DNA of 40,908 nucleotides, taken from positions 1 through 40,908 of the forward strand of contig JAIEAP010000036.1 of the NCBI GenBank assembly GCA_029071325.1, given 5' to 3'. The notes beneath the pieces were generated by a model that saw nothing but the letters and a program-made list of their open reading frames with translations, had not been told where the DNA came from and searched no databases. Shown here in pieces: positions 24,941 to 33,717 of this stretch; position 1 is the stretch's first letter; each line of letters opens with the position of its first letter. The position numbers and the translations under genes were made by a program. This stretch comes from Lachnospiraceae bacterium. Its GTDB lineage: Bacteria; Bacillota; Clostridia; Lachnospirales; Lachnospiraceae.

Positions 24941-26335
24941 TTATAAGCTCTCGAGCTTCCGCAGCTTCTTCGCATTCTCTTCTATGATCTCCTCCTGCAT
25001 TTTCTGGAACTCCTCTGCCGTATAGAACTTCGCCCCAAAATCATTCATATAGACCGCATACTTCGCCTTTTCCCTATCTATGTACACAGAATCGCCATTG
25101 GTATAGGTATACTCCGGTATGCCGTCTTTCGTCCCCGCCATAAACATTTTAAAATCTTCCACGTCAATCTTGTCTGCCAGAAAATCCTGCCAGAAATTCT
25201 CATGGGCGGCAAACCGCAGATTCTTCATCCCGGAAAAATCTGCCAGAAATTCCATGACCTTGTCATACTGCTCCGGACTGGTAAAGGGGATCATCCATTC
25301 ATAGTCGCTCTGCTGCCCCGCCTTACGGCAGAAAATACCTTCCTCCGTATACCAGGTAATATACTTTACATCCTCCTCTCCCGGCTCGGAGGACGGATAG
25401 GTACACACTGTGGACTCTGACACCAACGCTTCCAGGTCAGGCACCTCTTCCTCTTTGGTGGTGACCCCGGTCTTCTCCGGTTCCTGAGGGCGTTCCGTAC
25501 TTCCTGTCTCCTCCCTCATCTGCTGGCGTATTACTTCCTGCTGCTTATCGAACTGCTCCAGCCACTCGTCCCATTCCTCCATGGTAAATGAGCCTGCTCC
25601 GATGGGTAGGGAAGGAGCAAATTCACCCTTCTCGATTTTTTCCAGCAGCTCCTTTATTTTCTCCTGAATTGTTCTGCGGCATTCCTCCGAATTCAGCAGC
25701 ACATCCATCAAACTCGTTTCCGAGTCTTTGGCTTTCTCCGTTACACCTTCTGTTTCCTCTGTCTTGAAGCGCTCCTCTATCTGCTGCGCCCTGCGCTCCC
25801 AGAAGCTCTCCTCCTTGTCCCCCAGAGGTTTAAAGCTATCTTTTCCGTCGCCCATACGCCAGCTATCCATACTGCATTCTTCCCTGGTTGCCCCAAACTT
25901 AAAAACATTATATTTGCCTCCGTATATGCCGCTCCAGGGATCGCTGTACATGAAATTCGTCTTAAGGGTATCCAATACCCACTTTTCATACTCCGGATCA
26001 TTCTTCATTGCATCAAATCCTGCATCGGAAATATCAACTGTGGTAATATCCTGCATATTGGATGCATGAACGGTCAATCTGGATATCCTGTCATAAATAT
26101 ACTGCTTGTACTCATCCATGGACATTCCCTGCGTAATGCTGCCGGTGATCTCTCCTGTCGCCGCGCCTTCCGGGATGCATTTTGCGATAAGCTGTCTTGC
26201 AAAATCCGTGTCCTTCCCCTGCTGCGGCTTTTCTCCCCTTGCTGCTTCCCCTGTGCCGCCAGCATACGCGCTGCCGCATAGCAAAGTATTCTGCAGCATA
26301 CGCACTGTAGCGCTCAGATGAATCGTATTGTTCAT
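24941..26335 (-). CDS. Hypothetical 464-aa protein, family unrecognised
   Basis: I cannot name this protein. It has no clear signal peptide, lipobox or membrane helix. The N-terminal third includes MDEYKQYIYDRISRL, then SDAGFDAMKNDPEYEKWVLD and SGIYGGKYNVFKFGAT, a pattern I associate loosely with uncharacterised Lachnospiraceae proteins. The middle (about 190-300) is highly charged, Glu-rich and likely coiled coil, with a Trp-containing MEEWDEWLEQFDKQQ. The C-terminal part is an alpha/beta-looking region (VKYITWYTEEGIFCRKAG and SVYIDREKAKYAVYMNDFGAKFYTAEE). The start has AAGGAG directly upstream. It sits between the response-regulator terminator and ldh, apparently its own unit or leading into ldh. 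Confidence 0.75.
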   Translation of the reverse strand: MNNTIHLSATVRMLQNTLLCGSAYAGGTGEAARGEKPQQGKDTDFARQLIAKCIPEGAATGEITGSITQGMSMDEYKQYIYDRISRLTVHASNMQDITTVDISDAGFDAMKNDPEYEKWVLDTLKTNFMYSDPWSGIYGGKYNVFKFGATREECSMDSWRMGDGKDSFKPLGDKEESFWERRAQQIEERFKTEETEGVTEKAKDSETSLMDVLLNSEECRRTIQEKIKELLEKIEKGEFAPSLPIGAGSFTMEEWDEWLEQFDKQQEVIRQQMREETGSTERPQEPEKTGVTTKEEEVPDLEALVSESTVCTYPSSEPGEEDVKYITWYTEEGIFCRKAGQQSDYEWMIPFTSPEQYDKVMEFLADFSGMKNLRFAAHENFWQDFLADKIDVEDFKMFMAGTKDGIPEYTYTNGDSVYIDREKAKYAVYMNDFGAKFYTAEEFQKMQEEIIEENAKKLRKLESL

Positions 26336-26361
26336 AATAACTCCTTTCCAAAGTGTTATTC

Positions 26362-26410
26362 AAAAAGAGCGATCGACTTCAATGTTTTCAATCCATTGAA
26401 ATCAATCGCC
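26362..26410 (-). terminator. Terminator after the HD-GYP response regulator
   Basis: A 16-bp stem between 26369-26384 (GCGATCGACTTCAATG) and 26394-26409 with two mismatches and a 9-nt loop, followed on the minus strand by a TCTTTTTG run. Confidence 0.8.
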
Positions 26411-26455
26411 CTCCATAGCCTACTTACTATATCGGCATCATATGGTAATTACTTT

Positions 26456-26475
26456 ATATTTACACCTGTAAATAT
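26456..26475. promoter_or_regulatory. Perfect 20-bp palindrome downstream of the response regulator
   Basis: Arms ATATTTACA (26456-26464) and TGTAAATAT (26467-26475) are separated by CC, 4 bp after the regulator stop codon and 120 bp before the next gene's start. It looks like a dimeric repressor site. I do not know which regulator would bind it. Confidence 0.5.
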
Positions 26476-26479
26476 CATG

Positions 26480-27583
26480 CTATTCCACCTCGCCGCTATG
26501 CTGCAGGTCAGCCAGCGCCTCAAATTCCGCCTTGCTCTTGCGGAAGCATTCCAGCAGCTTCGGTGAAAATGTTCCGCACTCCCCATTCAGTATCATCTGA
26601 AATGCATCATCCTTGGAGAAGGATTTCTTATAAACACGCTCACTGACCAATGCATCATACACATCCGCAATAGACACTAGCTGCGCAGACAACGGAATGT
26701 CTTCTCCCGCCAGCTTGTCGGGATATCCCCTGCCATCGTAACGCTCATGGTGATGGCGGCAGATCTCATAGCTGATCTTCCCGTAGTTTTCATCCCAGGC
26801 GCCCTTGGTTTTCTGAATGATCTCACAGCCCCTGGTAGTGTGGGACTTCATAATCTCGAATTCTTCGTCTGTCAGCCTGGCAGGCTTTAGTAAAATATTA
26901 TCCGGTATGGCAATTTTGCCCACATCATGCAGGGCGCTTGCCATAACAATAATCTCAATCTGCTCCGGCGTAAGACCGTACTCCGGATAATCTTCCATCG
27001 CATGCTGTGCCAGGATCTGCGTAAAACCTTTCACGCGCATGATATGCTCACCGCTCTCCAAGTCCCTGGTCTCCACCACCGCACCCAGAACGTCAATGAT
27101 CTGGCGGTTGTTTCTCCGCAGCGTCTCTGCCTGCTCATGCAGGAGGAAATACTGATGCTTCAGCTCCTTGGTCTGCTTCTCTACCTTTAATTCCAGTTCA
27201 TTCTTATAGGAGAACAGATCCACGATATTCATCACACGCTTCTTCACCATCACGTTATCAAAGGGCTTGCGCACGAAATCCGACACCCCAAGGGTGAAGC
27301 ATTCTCTCTCTACTTCTACGGAAGACTCTCCGCTGATGACCAGAACCGGAATCTGATCCGTCCACTTCTTCGTATTCAGGAACCGCAGCACCTCATATCC
27401 GTCGGTTTTAGGCATAATGAGATCCAGGAGCACCACCGCAATCTCATCATGATGCGCTTCCAATAGCCGGATCGCCTGCTCCCCGTCTTCTGCCTGCATT
27501 ACCGAATACTCATCCTCCAGAATCATAGTCAGTATCTCACGGTTCATTTCTACATCGTCTACTATCAATACTTTCTTCTGCAT
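26480..27583 (-). CDS. Response regulator with HD-GYP phosphodiesterase output
   Basis: A 367-aa two-domain protein. The receiver domain (1-120) has the acidic pair at Asp9/Asp10, the phosphoacceptor Asp54 (LLDLIMP), Ser84 (VISGES) and Lys106 (RKPF). After a coiled-coil linker (125-160), the HD-GYP domain shows ETRDLESGEHIMRV, the HD dyad LHDVGKIAIPD (His219-Asp220), HHHERYDGRGYP (277-288, an intact GYP) and a final helical region. HD-GYP proteins hydrolyse cyclic di-GMP (some act on other cyclic dinucleotides). The partner histidine kinase is not in the window. The ATG has GAGGTGTCAAT upstream. It is probably an orphan transcript with its own promoter and terminator. Confidence 0.95.
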   Translation of the reverse strand: MQKKVLIVDDVEMNREILTMILEDEYSVMQAEDGEQAIRLLEAHHDEIAVVLLDLIMPKTDGYEVLRFLNTKKWTDQIPVLVISGESSVEVERECFTLGVSDFVRKPFDNVMVKKRVMNIVDLFSYKNELELKVEKQTKELKHQYFLLHEQAETLRRNNRQIIDVLGAVVETRDLESGEHIMRVKGFTQILAQHAMEDYPEYGLTPEQIEIIVMASALHDVGKIAIPDNILLKPARLTDEEFEIMKSHTTRGCEIIQKTKGAWDENYGKISYEICRHHHERYDGRGYPDKLAGEDIPLSAQLVSIADVYDALVSERVYKKSFSKDDAFQMILNGECGTFSPKLLECFRKSKAEFEALADLQHSGEVE

Positions 27584-27638
27584 ATTGACACCTCAGTCTC
27601 CGTTGCTATTATCTCTTTAACTACAACTGCTATTTATA

Positions 27639-27667
27639 GTTATATCATGCTCATCTTCCCGGCGCAA
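27639..27667 (-). promoter_or_regulatory. Promoter of the HD-GYP response regulator
   Basis: On the minus strand TTGCGC (27662-27667), 17-bp spacer, TATAAC (27639-27644), about 50 bp before the start codon. Confidence 0.6.
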
Positions 27668-27694
27668 CAGAATTTTTACATCTCCTGTCTTCTT

Positions 27695-29377
27695 CTACTT
27701 TCTACGCATCTGTTCAAAAGACTGGTACAGATTCAGCGTTCCGTACCCCCATTCCCGATTCGGATACTCCCGCCCGCTCACCCGGTTAGCTCCACGTATC
27801 AACTCGTTCTGCACCTGAGCCGTGGTGATCTGGGGCTGATTGCCCCGCCCCACTGCCCATTCCAAAAACAGCGCTGATGCACCGGTTGCGATTGCCGCCG
27901 CCACGCTGCTTCCGGTACGCCGCACAAATCTCCCGCCGGGAGCCGGTCCCAGCACTTCTACGCCCGGCGCAGCGAAATCCGGTTTGACTCTTCCATCCGC
28001 CGTATAGCCCCGGCTGGAATTCACATAGATACTGCCGACAGCAGAATTATATCCTGCCACAGTCATAGGCGGACCAGCATTGCCGGGCTCGGTAATGGTG
28101 GTGTCAGGGTTTGAACGGATAAAAGTAACATCTCCGGAAATCAGCCCTGTAATGGGCAGCCACATATGATAATGCCCGTTGACCTGATAATCATTGGACA
28201 CCTCTATCGTCCATATCCCTCTGGTAGGTCCCCGGAAACTCATGTAGATCAATTGATCCCCCGTGGTTTCACCCACAATGCGATAATCTATGGTTAAAAC
28301 CGTATTTTCAAATACAAAACGGTACTCATCCGCCCCTTCCCGGCTTCCCCTGATACTTGGAACCCGCTCTCCGCTAGGCGATATCACCCGCACACTGTAT
28401 AACTCCGGTGCCTTCGCCCACAGTTCCAGGTGAAATCCCGGCACCTTCTCCTCCACGTTAATCTCTACGCGATCCACAGCGTTATCCATCGTAACCTCAC
28501 CGTAATAGTGATGTCTGGCATTTACCTCATTACCAGCCGACACCGTCAGCGTAATATTGCGAGTCAGAGAAGCATTATCCAGGTAGCGGGACAGCACGCC
28601 CCCTCCGCTGTGATCTCCTGAATTGGTTCCCAGTCCAAGGCAGATTGCCATAGGACGTTTCAGTGTCTGCGCCAGCTGAATCAGATAAGCTACCCCAGCC
28701 ATGATGTCATTTTCCTGATAAGCATCCGCCTTCTCCGGAATATAATAGAAGTTCCGCAGATATTGCTTGGCAGGTTTTAATTTTACCATGACGATCTCGG
28801 CATATGGAGCCGCCCCCTCAAAATCCTCCGACTGTACTTCATTTCCCGCCGCGATTCCCGCCATAAATGTACCATGACCATTGGTATCGCGATGAGGAAG
28901 CTGACTGGATGTGTTATCACTGGCCAACGCCTCATTGATCTGCTCCATGGTATACTCCGTCCCATAGATAAATCCTTCCGGCGGATCGCCCTCTATGGTC
29001 TGATCCCATATCCGTAAAATCCTGCTGCTGCCATCCGAATTGCGGAAAACTTGGTTCTGAAAATCAATCCCCGTATCCACCAGTCCCACCAGAACCCCCT
29101 GCCCCCGCAAGGACAGCACCGGCTGATTCTGCACCCGGGTGATTCCGCTTGCTTCCATCACCTGCTGATCTAAAAGCGTATAGCAATTGGGTATTGCAGA
29201 ATATGTGTAGTCACTGATACTCAAGGGAGGAAGCCCCTGCTTGGGGATATAAATAACACTGAATTCCTGGTCAATCTTCTGGATACAGGCATCCTTCAGG
29301 AAATCCGGAAGTGTAAGCTCTGCCGCCAGCAGCAGATCATAGTAATCTTCTGAATAGACTGCTTCCGAACAATTCAT
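27695..29377 (-). CDS. S8 family serine peptidase, Csp-like subtilase
   Basis: A 560-aa subtilase of the clostridial Csp type, whose best-known members (CspA/B/C) act in spore germination by processing or controlling the cortex hydrolase SleC. The catalytic triad appears intact: GLVDTGID (Asp101), DTNGHGTFMAGIAAG (His168) and TGSSVAAAIATG (Ser491). There is no signal peptide; the first ~80 residues form a prodomain-like region. Between His and Ser lies a long insertion (roughly 290-420), as expected for the jelly-roll domain of Csp proteases. The ATG has GGAG 8 bases upstream. It follows clpX by 33 bp and is probably co-transcribed. A germination role is inference, since many Lachnospiraceae carry several such proteases. 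Confidence 0.88.
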   Translation of the reverse strand: MNCSEAVYSEDYYDLLLAAELTLPDFLKDACIQKIDQEFSVIYIPKQGLPPLSISDYTYSAIPNCYTLLDQQVMEASGITRVQNQPVLSLRGQGVLVGLVDTGIDFQNQVFRNSDGSSRILRIWDQTIEGDPPEGFIYGTEYTMEQINEALASDNTSSQLPHRDTNGHGTFMAGIAAGNEVQSEDFEGAAPYAEIVMVKLKPAKQYLRNFYYIPEKADAYQENDIMAGVAYLIQLAQTLKRPMAICLGLGTNSGDHSGGGVLSRYLDNASLTRNITLTVSAGNEVNARHHYYGEVTMDNAVDRVEINVEEKVPGFHLELWAKAPELYSVRVISPSGERVPSIRGSREGADEYRFVFENTVLTIDYRIVGETTGDQLIYMSFRGPTRGIWTIEVSNDYQVNGHYHMWLPITGLISGDVTFIRSNPDTTITEPGNAGPPMTVAGYNSAVGSIYVNSSRGYTADGRVKPDFAAPGVEVLGPAPGGRFVRRTGSSVAAAIATGASALFLEWAVGRGNQPQITTAQVQNELIRGANRVSGREYPNREWGYGTLNLYQSFEQMRRK

Positions 29378-29410
29378 AACGAAGCTCCGTGTATTATCCT
29401 TATTCTTATC

Positions 29411-30820
29411 CTATTCTTCCGGAAGCAAACCTGACACACCCCGCATGGTGATAATAGGCCCGCCCTTTTTCTCAATATAGTCTGCTGTAATCGTCACCTG
29501 TCCGATGTTATCATCCTTGGGTATCTCGTACATGATATCCAGCATCAGCTCCTCTATAATTGAGCGAAGCGCCCTTGCCCCTACCTTCTTCTCCCGGGCT
29601 TTGCGGGCAATCAACTGCAGCGCTTCTTCCTCAAAGTTCAGTTGTACCTCGTCCAGCGCCAGAAGCTTCTGATACTGCTTGATAATGGCGTTCTTGGGCT
29701 CCCGCAGGATCTGCACCAGCATCTCCTCAGACAGGGGCTCCAGCGTAAACATAATGGGAAGACGCCCCAAAAACTCCGGGATCATGCCGAATTTCCGCAC
29801 ATCCTCTAAGGTGATCTTCTCCAACAAATGCTCATCTTTGTCATACTTATCCTTCAGATCTGCCCGAAAGCCAATGGACGCCTGCTCATTCAGGCGCTCT
29901 TTGATGATTTCCTCTATATCCGGGAATGCACCGCCGCAGATAAAGAGAATGTTCCGTGTATTTACCGTTGTCATTGGCACCATAGCGTTCTTGCTGCTTG
30001 CTCCAACCGGTACCTCCACCTCTGCCCCCTCTAAGAGCTTCAGCATTCCCTGCTGCACGGATTCTCCGCTGACGTCCCGCTGATTGGTATTCTTCTTCTT
30101 GGCTATTTTGTCAATCTCGTCAATGAAAATAATCCCGCGCTCCGCCTTCTCCACATCATTGTCGGCAGCCGCCAGCAGCTTGCTGACCACGCTCTCGATA
30201 TCATCTCCGATATAACCTGCCTCCGTCAGGGATGTGGCGTCTGCAATAGCAAGGGGTACGTCCAGAAGACGCGCCAATGTCTTCACCAGATATGTCTTTC
30301 CGCAGCCGGTAGGTCCTATCATCAGCATATTGGATTTCTCAATCTCAATATCGTCCATGGTATCTGTTGCCACACGTTTGTAATGATTGTAGACTGCCAC
30401 TGACATGACCTTCTTGGCATGATCCTGCCCTACCACATACTCATCCAGACTTGCCTTGATCTTGTGGGGAGCCGGAATCTTCTTAATGTCAATCTCCGGC
30501 GCTGCCGCCTTATCTGTCTTAGGCTTTTTCTTCTTAAGCTTCTGACTCTGGGGCATAAACCCCTGCAAATCAGCAAGATTGATCATACTGATATTCGGCG
30601 TGCCTCCGTTCCCTGTCATGTCACCCATGGGAAAGCCCGAGGTATTCATGGTATCAAAGGTACGCTGCATACAGTCCTGACAGATACAAATATTGCTGGG
30701 AATCTTGATCATTCTCCCGGCAACGCTCTCCGGTCTGCGGCAGATATAACAGATGTCTTCATACTTCTTGTCCTGTTCCTCTATCGAATCAACGTCTTTA
30801 AAATCATCCTTCTTTGGCAT
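29411..30820 (-). CDS. clpX: ClpX-type AAA+ unfoldase with long linker
   Basis: A 469-aa hexameric unfoldase. An N-terminal C4 zinc-binding domain (Cys24, Cys27, Cys47, Cys50) is followed by an unusually long Lys/Pro-rich linker with a Met/Gly stretch (about 52-112), and then the AAA+ core. The core contains Walker A GPTGCGKT (169-176), pore loop AGYIGDD, Walker B GIIFIDEIDKIA, the ClpP-docking IGF within ASIGFRAD, and sensor II ARALRSIIEE. Typical ClpX is near 420-430 aa, so this copy is about 40 residues longer. No clpP is adjacent; clpX is usually next to clpP or tig/lon, so this may be a second, divergent ClpX. It leads a probable operon with the S8 protease. Confidence 0.92.
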   Translation of the reverse strand: MPKKDDFKDVDSIEEQDKKYEDICYICRRPESVAGRMIKIPSNICICQDCMQRTFDTMNTSGFPMGDMTGNGGTPNISMINLADLQGFMPQSQKLKKKKPKTDKAAAPEIDIKKIPAPHKIKASLDEYVVGQDHAKKVMSVAVYNHYKRVATDTMDDIEIEKSNMLMIGPTGCGKTYLVKTLARLLDVPLAIADATSLTEAGYIGDDIESVVSKLLAAADNDVEKAERGIIFIDEIDKIAKKKNTNQRDVSGESVQQGMLKLLEGAEVEVPVGASSKNAMVPMTTVNTRNILFICGGAFPDIEEIIKERLNEQASIGFRADLKDKYDKDEHLLEKITLEDVRKFGMIPEFLGRLPIMFTLEPLSEEMLVQILREPKNAIIKQYQKLLALDEVQLNFEEEALQLIARKAREKKVGARALRSIIEELMLDIMYEIPKDDNIGQVTITADYIEKKGGPIITMRGVSGLLPEE

Positions 30821-30855
30821 TTGGGCTGCTCTCCTGTTTTCTCTTAATGCTACTT

Positions 30856-30884
30856 ATTATAATGCAAGTTACAATGAATCTCAA
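30856..30884 (-). promoter_or_regulatory. clpX promoter
   Basis: On the minus strand TTGAGA (30879-30884), 17-bp spacer, consensus TATAAT (30856-30861), about 35 bp before the start codon. No CIRCE or CtsR operator is visible. Confidence 0.78.
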
Positions 30885-30911
30885 CCTCAACAGATTATTT
30901 TCACAAAAAGT

Positions 30912-32246
30912 TTATGTATTAGTTCCCTTACGCTCCATCCACAGATATGCTGCAACGCAGATCAGCGCCGACAGCATGGACCCTGCCGGCGATGCGATCC
31001 CCATGGGAAACAGTGTATCCGGATAATAGACAGAAGCGAAATAGGCCACCGGAATCCGGACACAGATAATAGAAGCAATATTGTGCAGAAACGAGAGCAG
31101 GGACTTGCCGCAGGCACAGAAGTATCCGCTGAAACAGAAATGTATACCCGCAAAGGCGCAGTCCCACACATAGCTGCGCAGATACTGCCCTCCCGGCAGG
31201 ATGACTCCGGGATCAGACGAAAACAGCCCCACCACCTGCTCTGCCGCGAACTGCACCGCCACGGAAACTGTGATTCCAAATACCACAGCGATGGCCGTGG
31301 CATACCAGAGGGTCTGCCTTGCCCTATCCTGCTTTCCTGCACCGATATTCTGTGCCGACAGCGCCGATACGGCAGACAGCATGGAAGACGGTACCAGAAA
31401 CAGAATACCAATGATCTTCTCCACGATCCCTACTGCGGCCGCATCATTCAGCCCCCTCTTATTGGCTATCACGGTAATCACGATAAACGCCACCTGAATA
31501 CATCCGTCCTGCAATGCTACCGGCACACCGATCTTAAAAAGACTGCCCATAGTCGCTTTCCTAGGCCTCATATCTGCCGCAGATAGCTGCGGTCCCGCTT
31601 TCCTTCGCCGGATCATAAGTAATGACACCGCCACACTGAAGGTCTGTGCCAGGACCGTGCCCAACGCAGCCCCTGCCGCTTCAAGCCCCAGGCCTCCGAT
31701 AAAGAGATAATCCAGCGCTATATTGGCTCCGCAGGCCAGCGCCACAAAATACATAGGGCTTTTGGAATCCCCCAGCCCCCGGAACACAGAGCTGATGATA
31801 TTATATGCCGTGATAAACGGAATGCCTAAGAAACAGATCGTCAGATAGAAAACCGTGCCGGAAACCGCCTCCCCGGGCGTTGCCATCAGGGCAACCAGCG
31901 GCTCTCTCACTGCCAGCAGCAACAGGGTCAGCACAACAGACAGCCCCAGAAACAGCGTAACGGTATTTCCGATCACTGCGGAAGCTTCCTTTCTTCTTCC
32001 CGCACCGATCGCACGTCCTACCAGAACGGTGGTTCCCATGGCCAGTCCCACAATGACAACGGTTATCATGTGCATCACCTGGCTGCCCACGGATACTGCG
32101 GTAATGCTGTCCACTTCGGCAAACTGCCCTATGATGAACAGATCTGCCATCCCATACAGTGTCTGCAGAAAGTAAGATAACAGATAGGGCAGGGAAAATT
32201 GTATGATTGTCCGAAATACGCTGCCGGTTGTCAGATTCTTCTCCAT
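30912..32246 (-). CDS. MATE family efflux transporter
   Basis: A 444-aa integral membrane protein with about 12 predicted helices in two homologous halves, the layout of MATE drug/sodium antiporters. It begins MEKNLTTGSVFRTIIQFSLPYLLSYFLQTLYGMADLFIIGQF, the family start, and continues with GTTVLVGRAIGAGRRKEA and, in the second half, SALSAQNIGAGKQDRARQTL. The ATG at 32244-32246 has GGGAAGGAAATT upstream; a longer in-frame start would lie in the intergenic region and lacks a ribosome-binding site. It starts 40 bp after gatB with no terminator between, so it may be the last gene of the aspS-gatCAB transcript. Substrate unknown. Confidence 0.92.
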   Translation of the reverse strand: MEKNLTTGSVFRTIIQFSLPYLLSYFLQTLYGMADLFIIGQFAEVDSITAVSVGSQVMHMITVVIVGLAMGTTVLVGRAIGAGRRKEASAVIGNTVTLFLGLSVVLTLLLLAVREPLVALMATPGEAVSGTVFYLTICFLGIPFITAYNIISSVFRGLGDSKSPMYFVALACGANIALDYLFIGGLGLEAAGAALGTVLAQTFSVAVSLLMIRRRKAGPQLSAADMRPRKATMGSLFKIGVPVALQDGCIQVAFIVITVIANKRGLNDAAAVGIVEKIIGILFLVPSSMLSAVSALSAQNIGAGKQDRARQTLWYATAIAVVFGITVSVAVQFAAEQVVGLFSSDPGVILPGGQYLRSYVWDCAFAGIHFCFSGYFCACGKSLLSFLHNIASIICVRIPVAYFASVYYPDTLFPMGIASPAGSMLSALICVAAYLWMERKGTNT

Positions 32247-32286
32247 AATTTCCTTCCCTCTGTCATCTTCTTGCACATATATGATA

Positions 32287-33717
32287 CTAGAGCAGCTCCC
32301 GCAGCAATTCATTCACCATTGCAGGATTTGCTTTGCCTTTCATTGCCTTCATGGTCTGTCCTACCAGGAATCCGATTGCCTTCTCCTTGCCGCTTCGGTA
32401 ATCCTCTACCGACTGGGGATTGTCACGAATGACCTGCTCCACAGTCTCCCGGAGCGCTCCCTCGTCATTGACCGTAGCAAGTCCCTGTTCCTTCACATAT
32501 TGCTCAGGATCGATATTCTCCTCAAATATCTTCTCAAACACTTCCTTCGCCACACTGCTGTTGACGGTTCCCGCATCGGCAAGGATGATGAGCTTCGCCA
32601 GATTTTCCGGGGAAAATGTAATATCCTCCGGGTCCATGTCATGCTCCTTTAAGAGCCGGATCGTCTCTCCCATCAGCCAGTTGGACACCTTCTTAGGCTT
32701 ACCGCAGAGCACGACAGTCTCCTCGAACACATCTGCCATTTTCTTGGCTGAGGTCAATATCCGGGCGTCATACTCCGGAAGCTCAAACTCATCCATATAG
32801 CGCTGCAGTTTTTCATCCCGCAGCTCCGGCTGACGGTCTCTCACCTGCTGCAGCCACTCATCGCTGATCACGACAGGAACCAGATCCGGTTCCGGGAAAT
32901 AACGGTAATCCTGTGCGTCTTCTTTGGAACGCATGACATAAGAATACCCCTTGTCATCATTCCAGCGTCTGGTCTCCTGAACGACGCACTCTCCCGACTC
33001 CAGAAGATCGATCTGACGCTCCCGCTCTGCCTCAATTGCCCGGGCTATAGCTTTGAAAGAACCGATATTCTTCATCTCGGTACGGGTTCCGAACTCTTTC
33101 GCCCCCACTTCCCGGACTGACAGGTTCACATCCGCGCGCATAGAGCCCTCCTGCATCTTGCAGTCGGATGCCCCCAGGTACTGCACGATCATGCGCAGCT
33201 TATCCAGATAGGCAATCACCTCCTCTGCGGAGCGCATATCCGGTTCCGATACGATTTCAATCAGCGGAACCCCGGAACGGTTGAAATCCACCAGAGACTC
33301 TCCTGTCCAGTCATCATGCACCAGCTTTCCCGCGTCCTCTTCCATGTGTATCTCATGGATGCCTATCGTCTTCTTCCCGGCCTCCGTCTCGATTTCTATA
33401 CCGCCGTCATGGCAGATGGGAAGATACAACTGGGAAATCTGATAATTCTGCGGATTATCCGGGTAGAAATAGTTTTTCCGGTCAAATTTACAATACTGGT
33501 TGATGTCACAGTTCATAGCAACGCCCACTGCCATGGCATACTCTACCACCTGTTTATTGAGTACCGGGAGAGAACCCGGCATCCCGGTACACACCGGGCA
33601 GGTGTGGGTGTTGGGCGCGCTTCCAAAGGCGGTAGAACAGGAACAGAAAATCTTGGTCTTAGTCGCCAGCTCCACATGAACCTCCAGTCCAATGACTGTT
33701 TCATATTCTTTACTCAT
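32287..33717 (-). CDS. gatB: Asp/Glu-tRNA(Asn/Gln) amidotransferase subunit B
   Basis: A 476-aa subunit of GatCAB that binds and activates mischarged Glu-tRNA(Gln) or Asp-tRNA(Asn) for amidation. It starts MSKEYETVIGLEVHVELATKTKIFC, followed by the cysteine-rich HTCPVCTGMPGSLPVLN, and has the family's YFYPDNPQNYQISQLYLPIC and RSGVPLIEIVSEPD blocks. The YqeY-like helical tail ends in KANPAMVNELLRELL. The start at 33715-33717 is chosen for AGGAGG upstream and for homology; 30 further in-frame codons overlap gatA. It overlaps the gatA 3' end by 8 nt. Confidence 0.97.
   Translation of the reverse strand: MSKEYETVIGLEVHVELATKTKIFCSCSTAFGSAPNTHTCPVCTGMPGSLPVLNKQVVEYAMAVGVAMNCDINQYCKFDRKNYFYPDNPQNYQISQLYLPICHDGGIEIETEAGKKTIGIHEIHMEEDAGKLVHDDWTGESLVDFNRSGVPLIEIVSEPDMRSAEEVIAYLDKLRMIVQYLGASDCKMQEGSMRADVNLSVREVGAKEFGTRTEMKNIGSFKAIARAIEAERERQIDLLESGECVVQETRRWNDDKGYSYVMRSKEDAQDYRYFPEPDLVPVVISDEWLQQVRDRQPELRDEKLQRYMDEFELPEYDARILTSAKKMADVFEETVVLCGKPKKVSNWLMGETIRLLKEHDMDPEDITFSPENLAKLIILADAGTVNSSVAKEVFEKIFEENIDPEQYVKEQGLATVNDEGALRETVEQVIRDNPQSVEDYRSGKEKAIGFLVGQTMKAMKGKANPAMVNELLRELL

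Noticed and set aside
30753-31586. 277-codon plus-strand frame across the clpX-MATE junction
   Set aside because: It covers the clpX promoter and is antisense to the MATE gene; no ribosome-binding site or domain.
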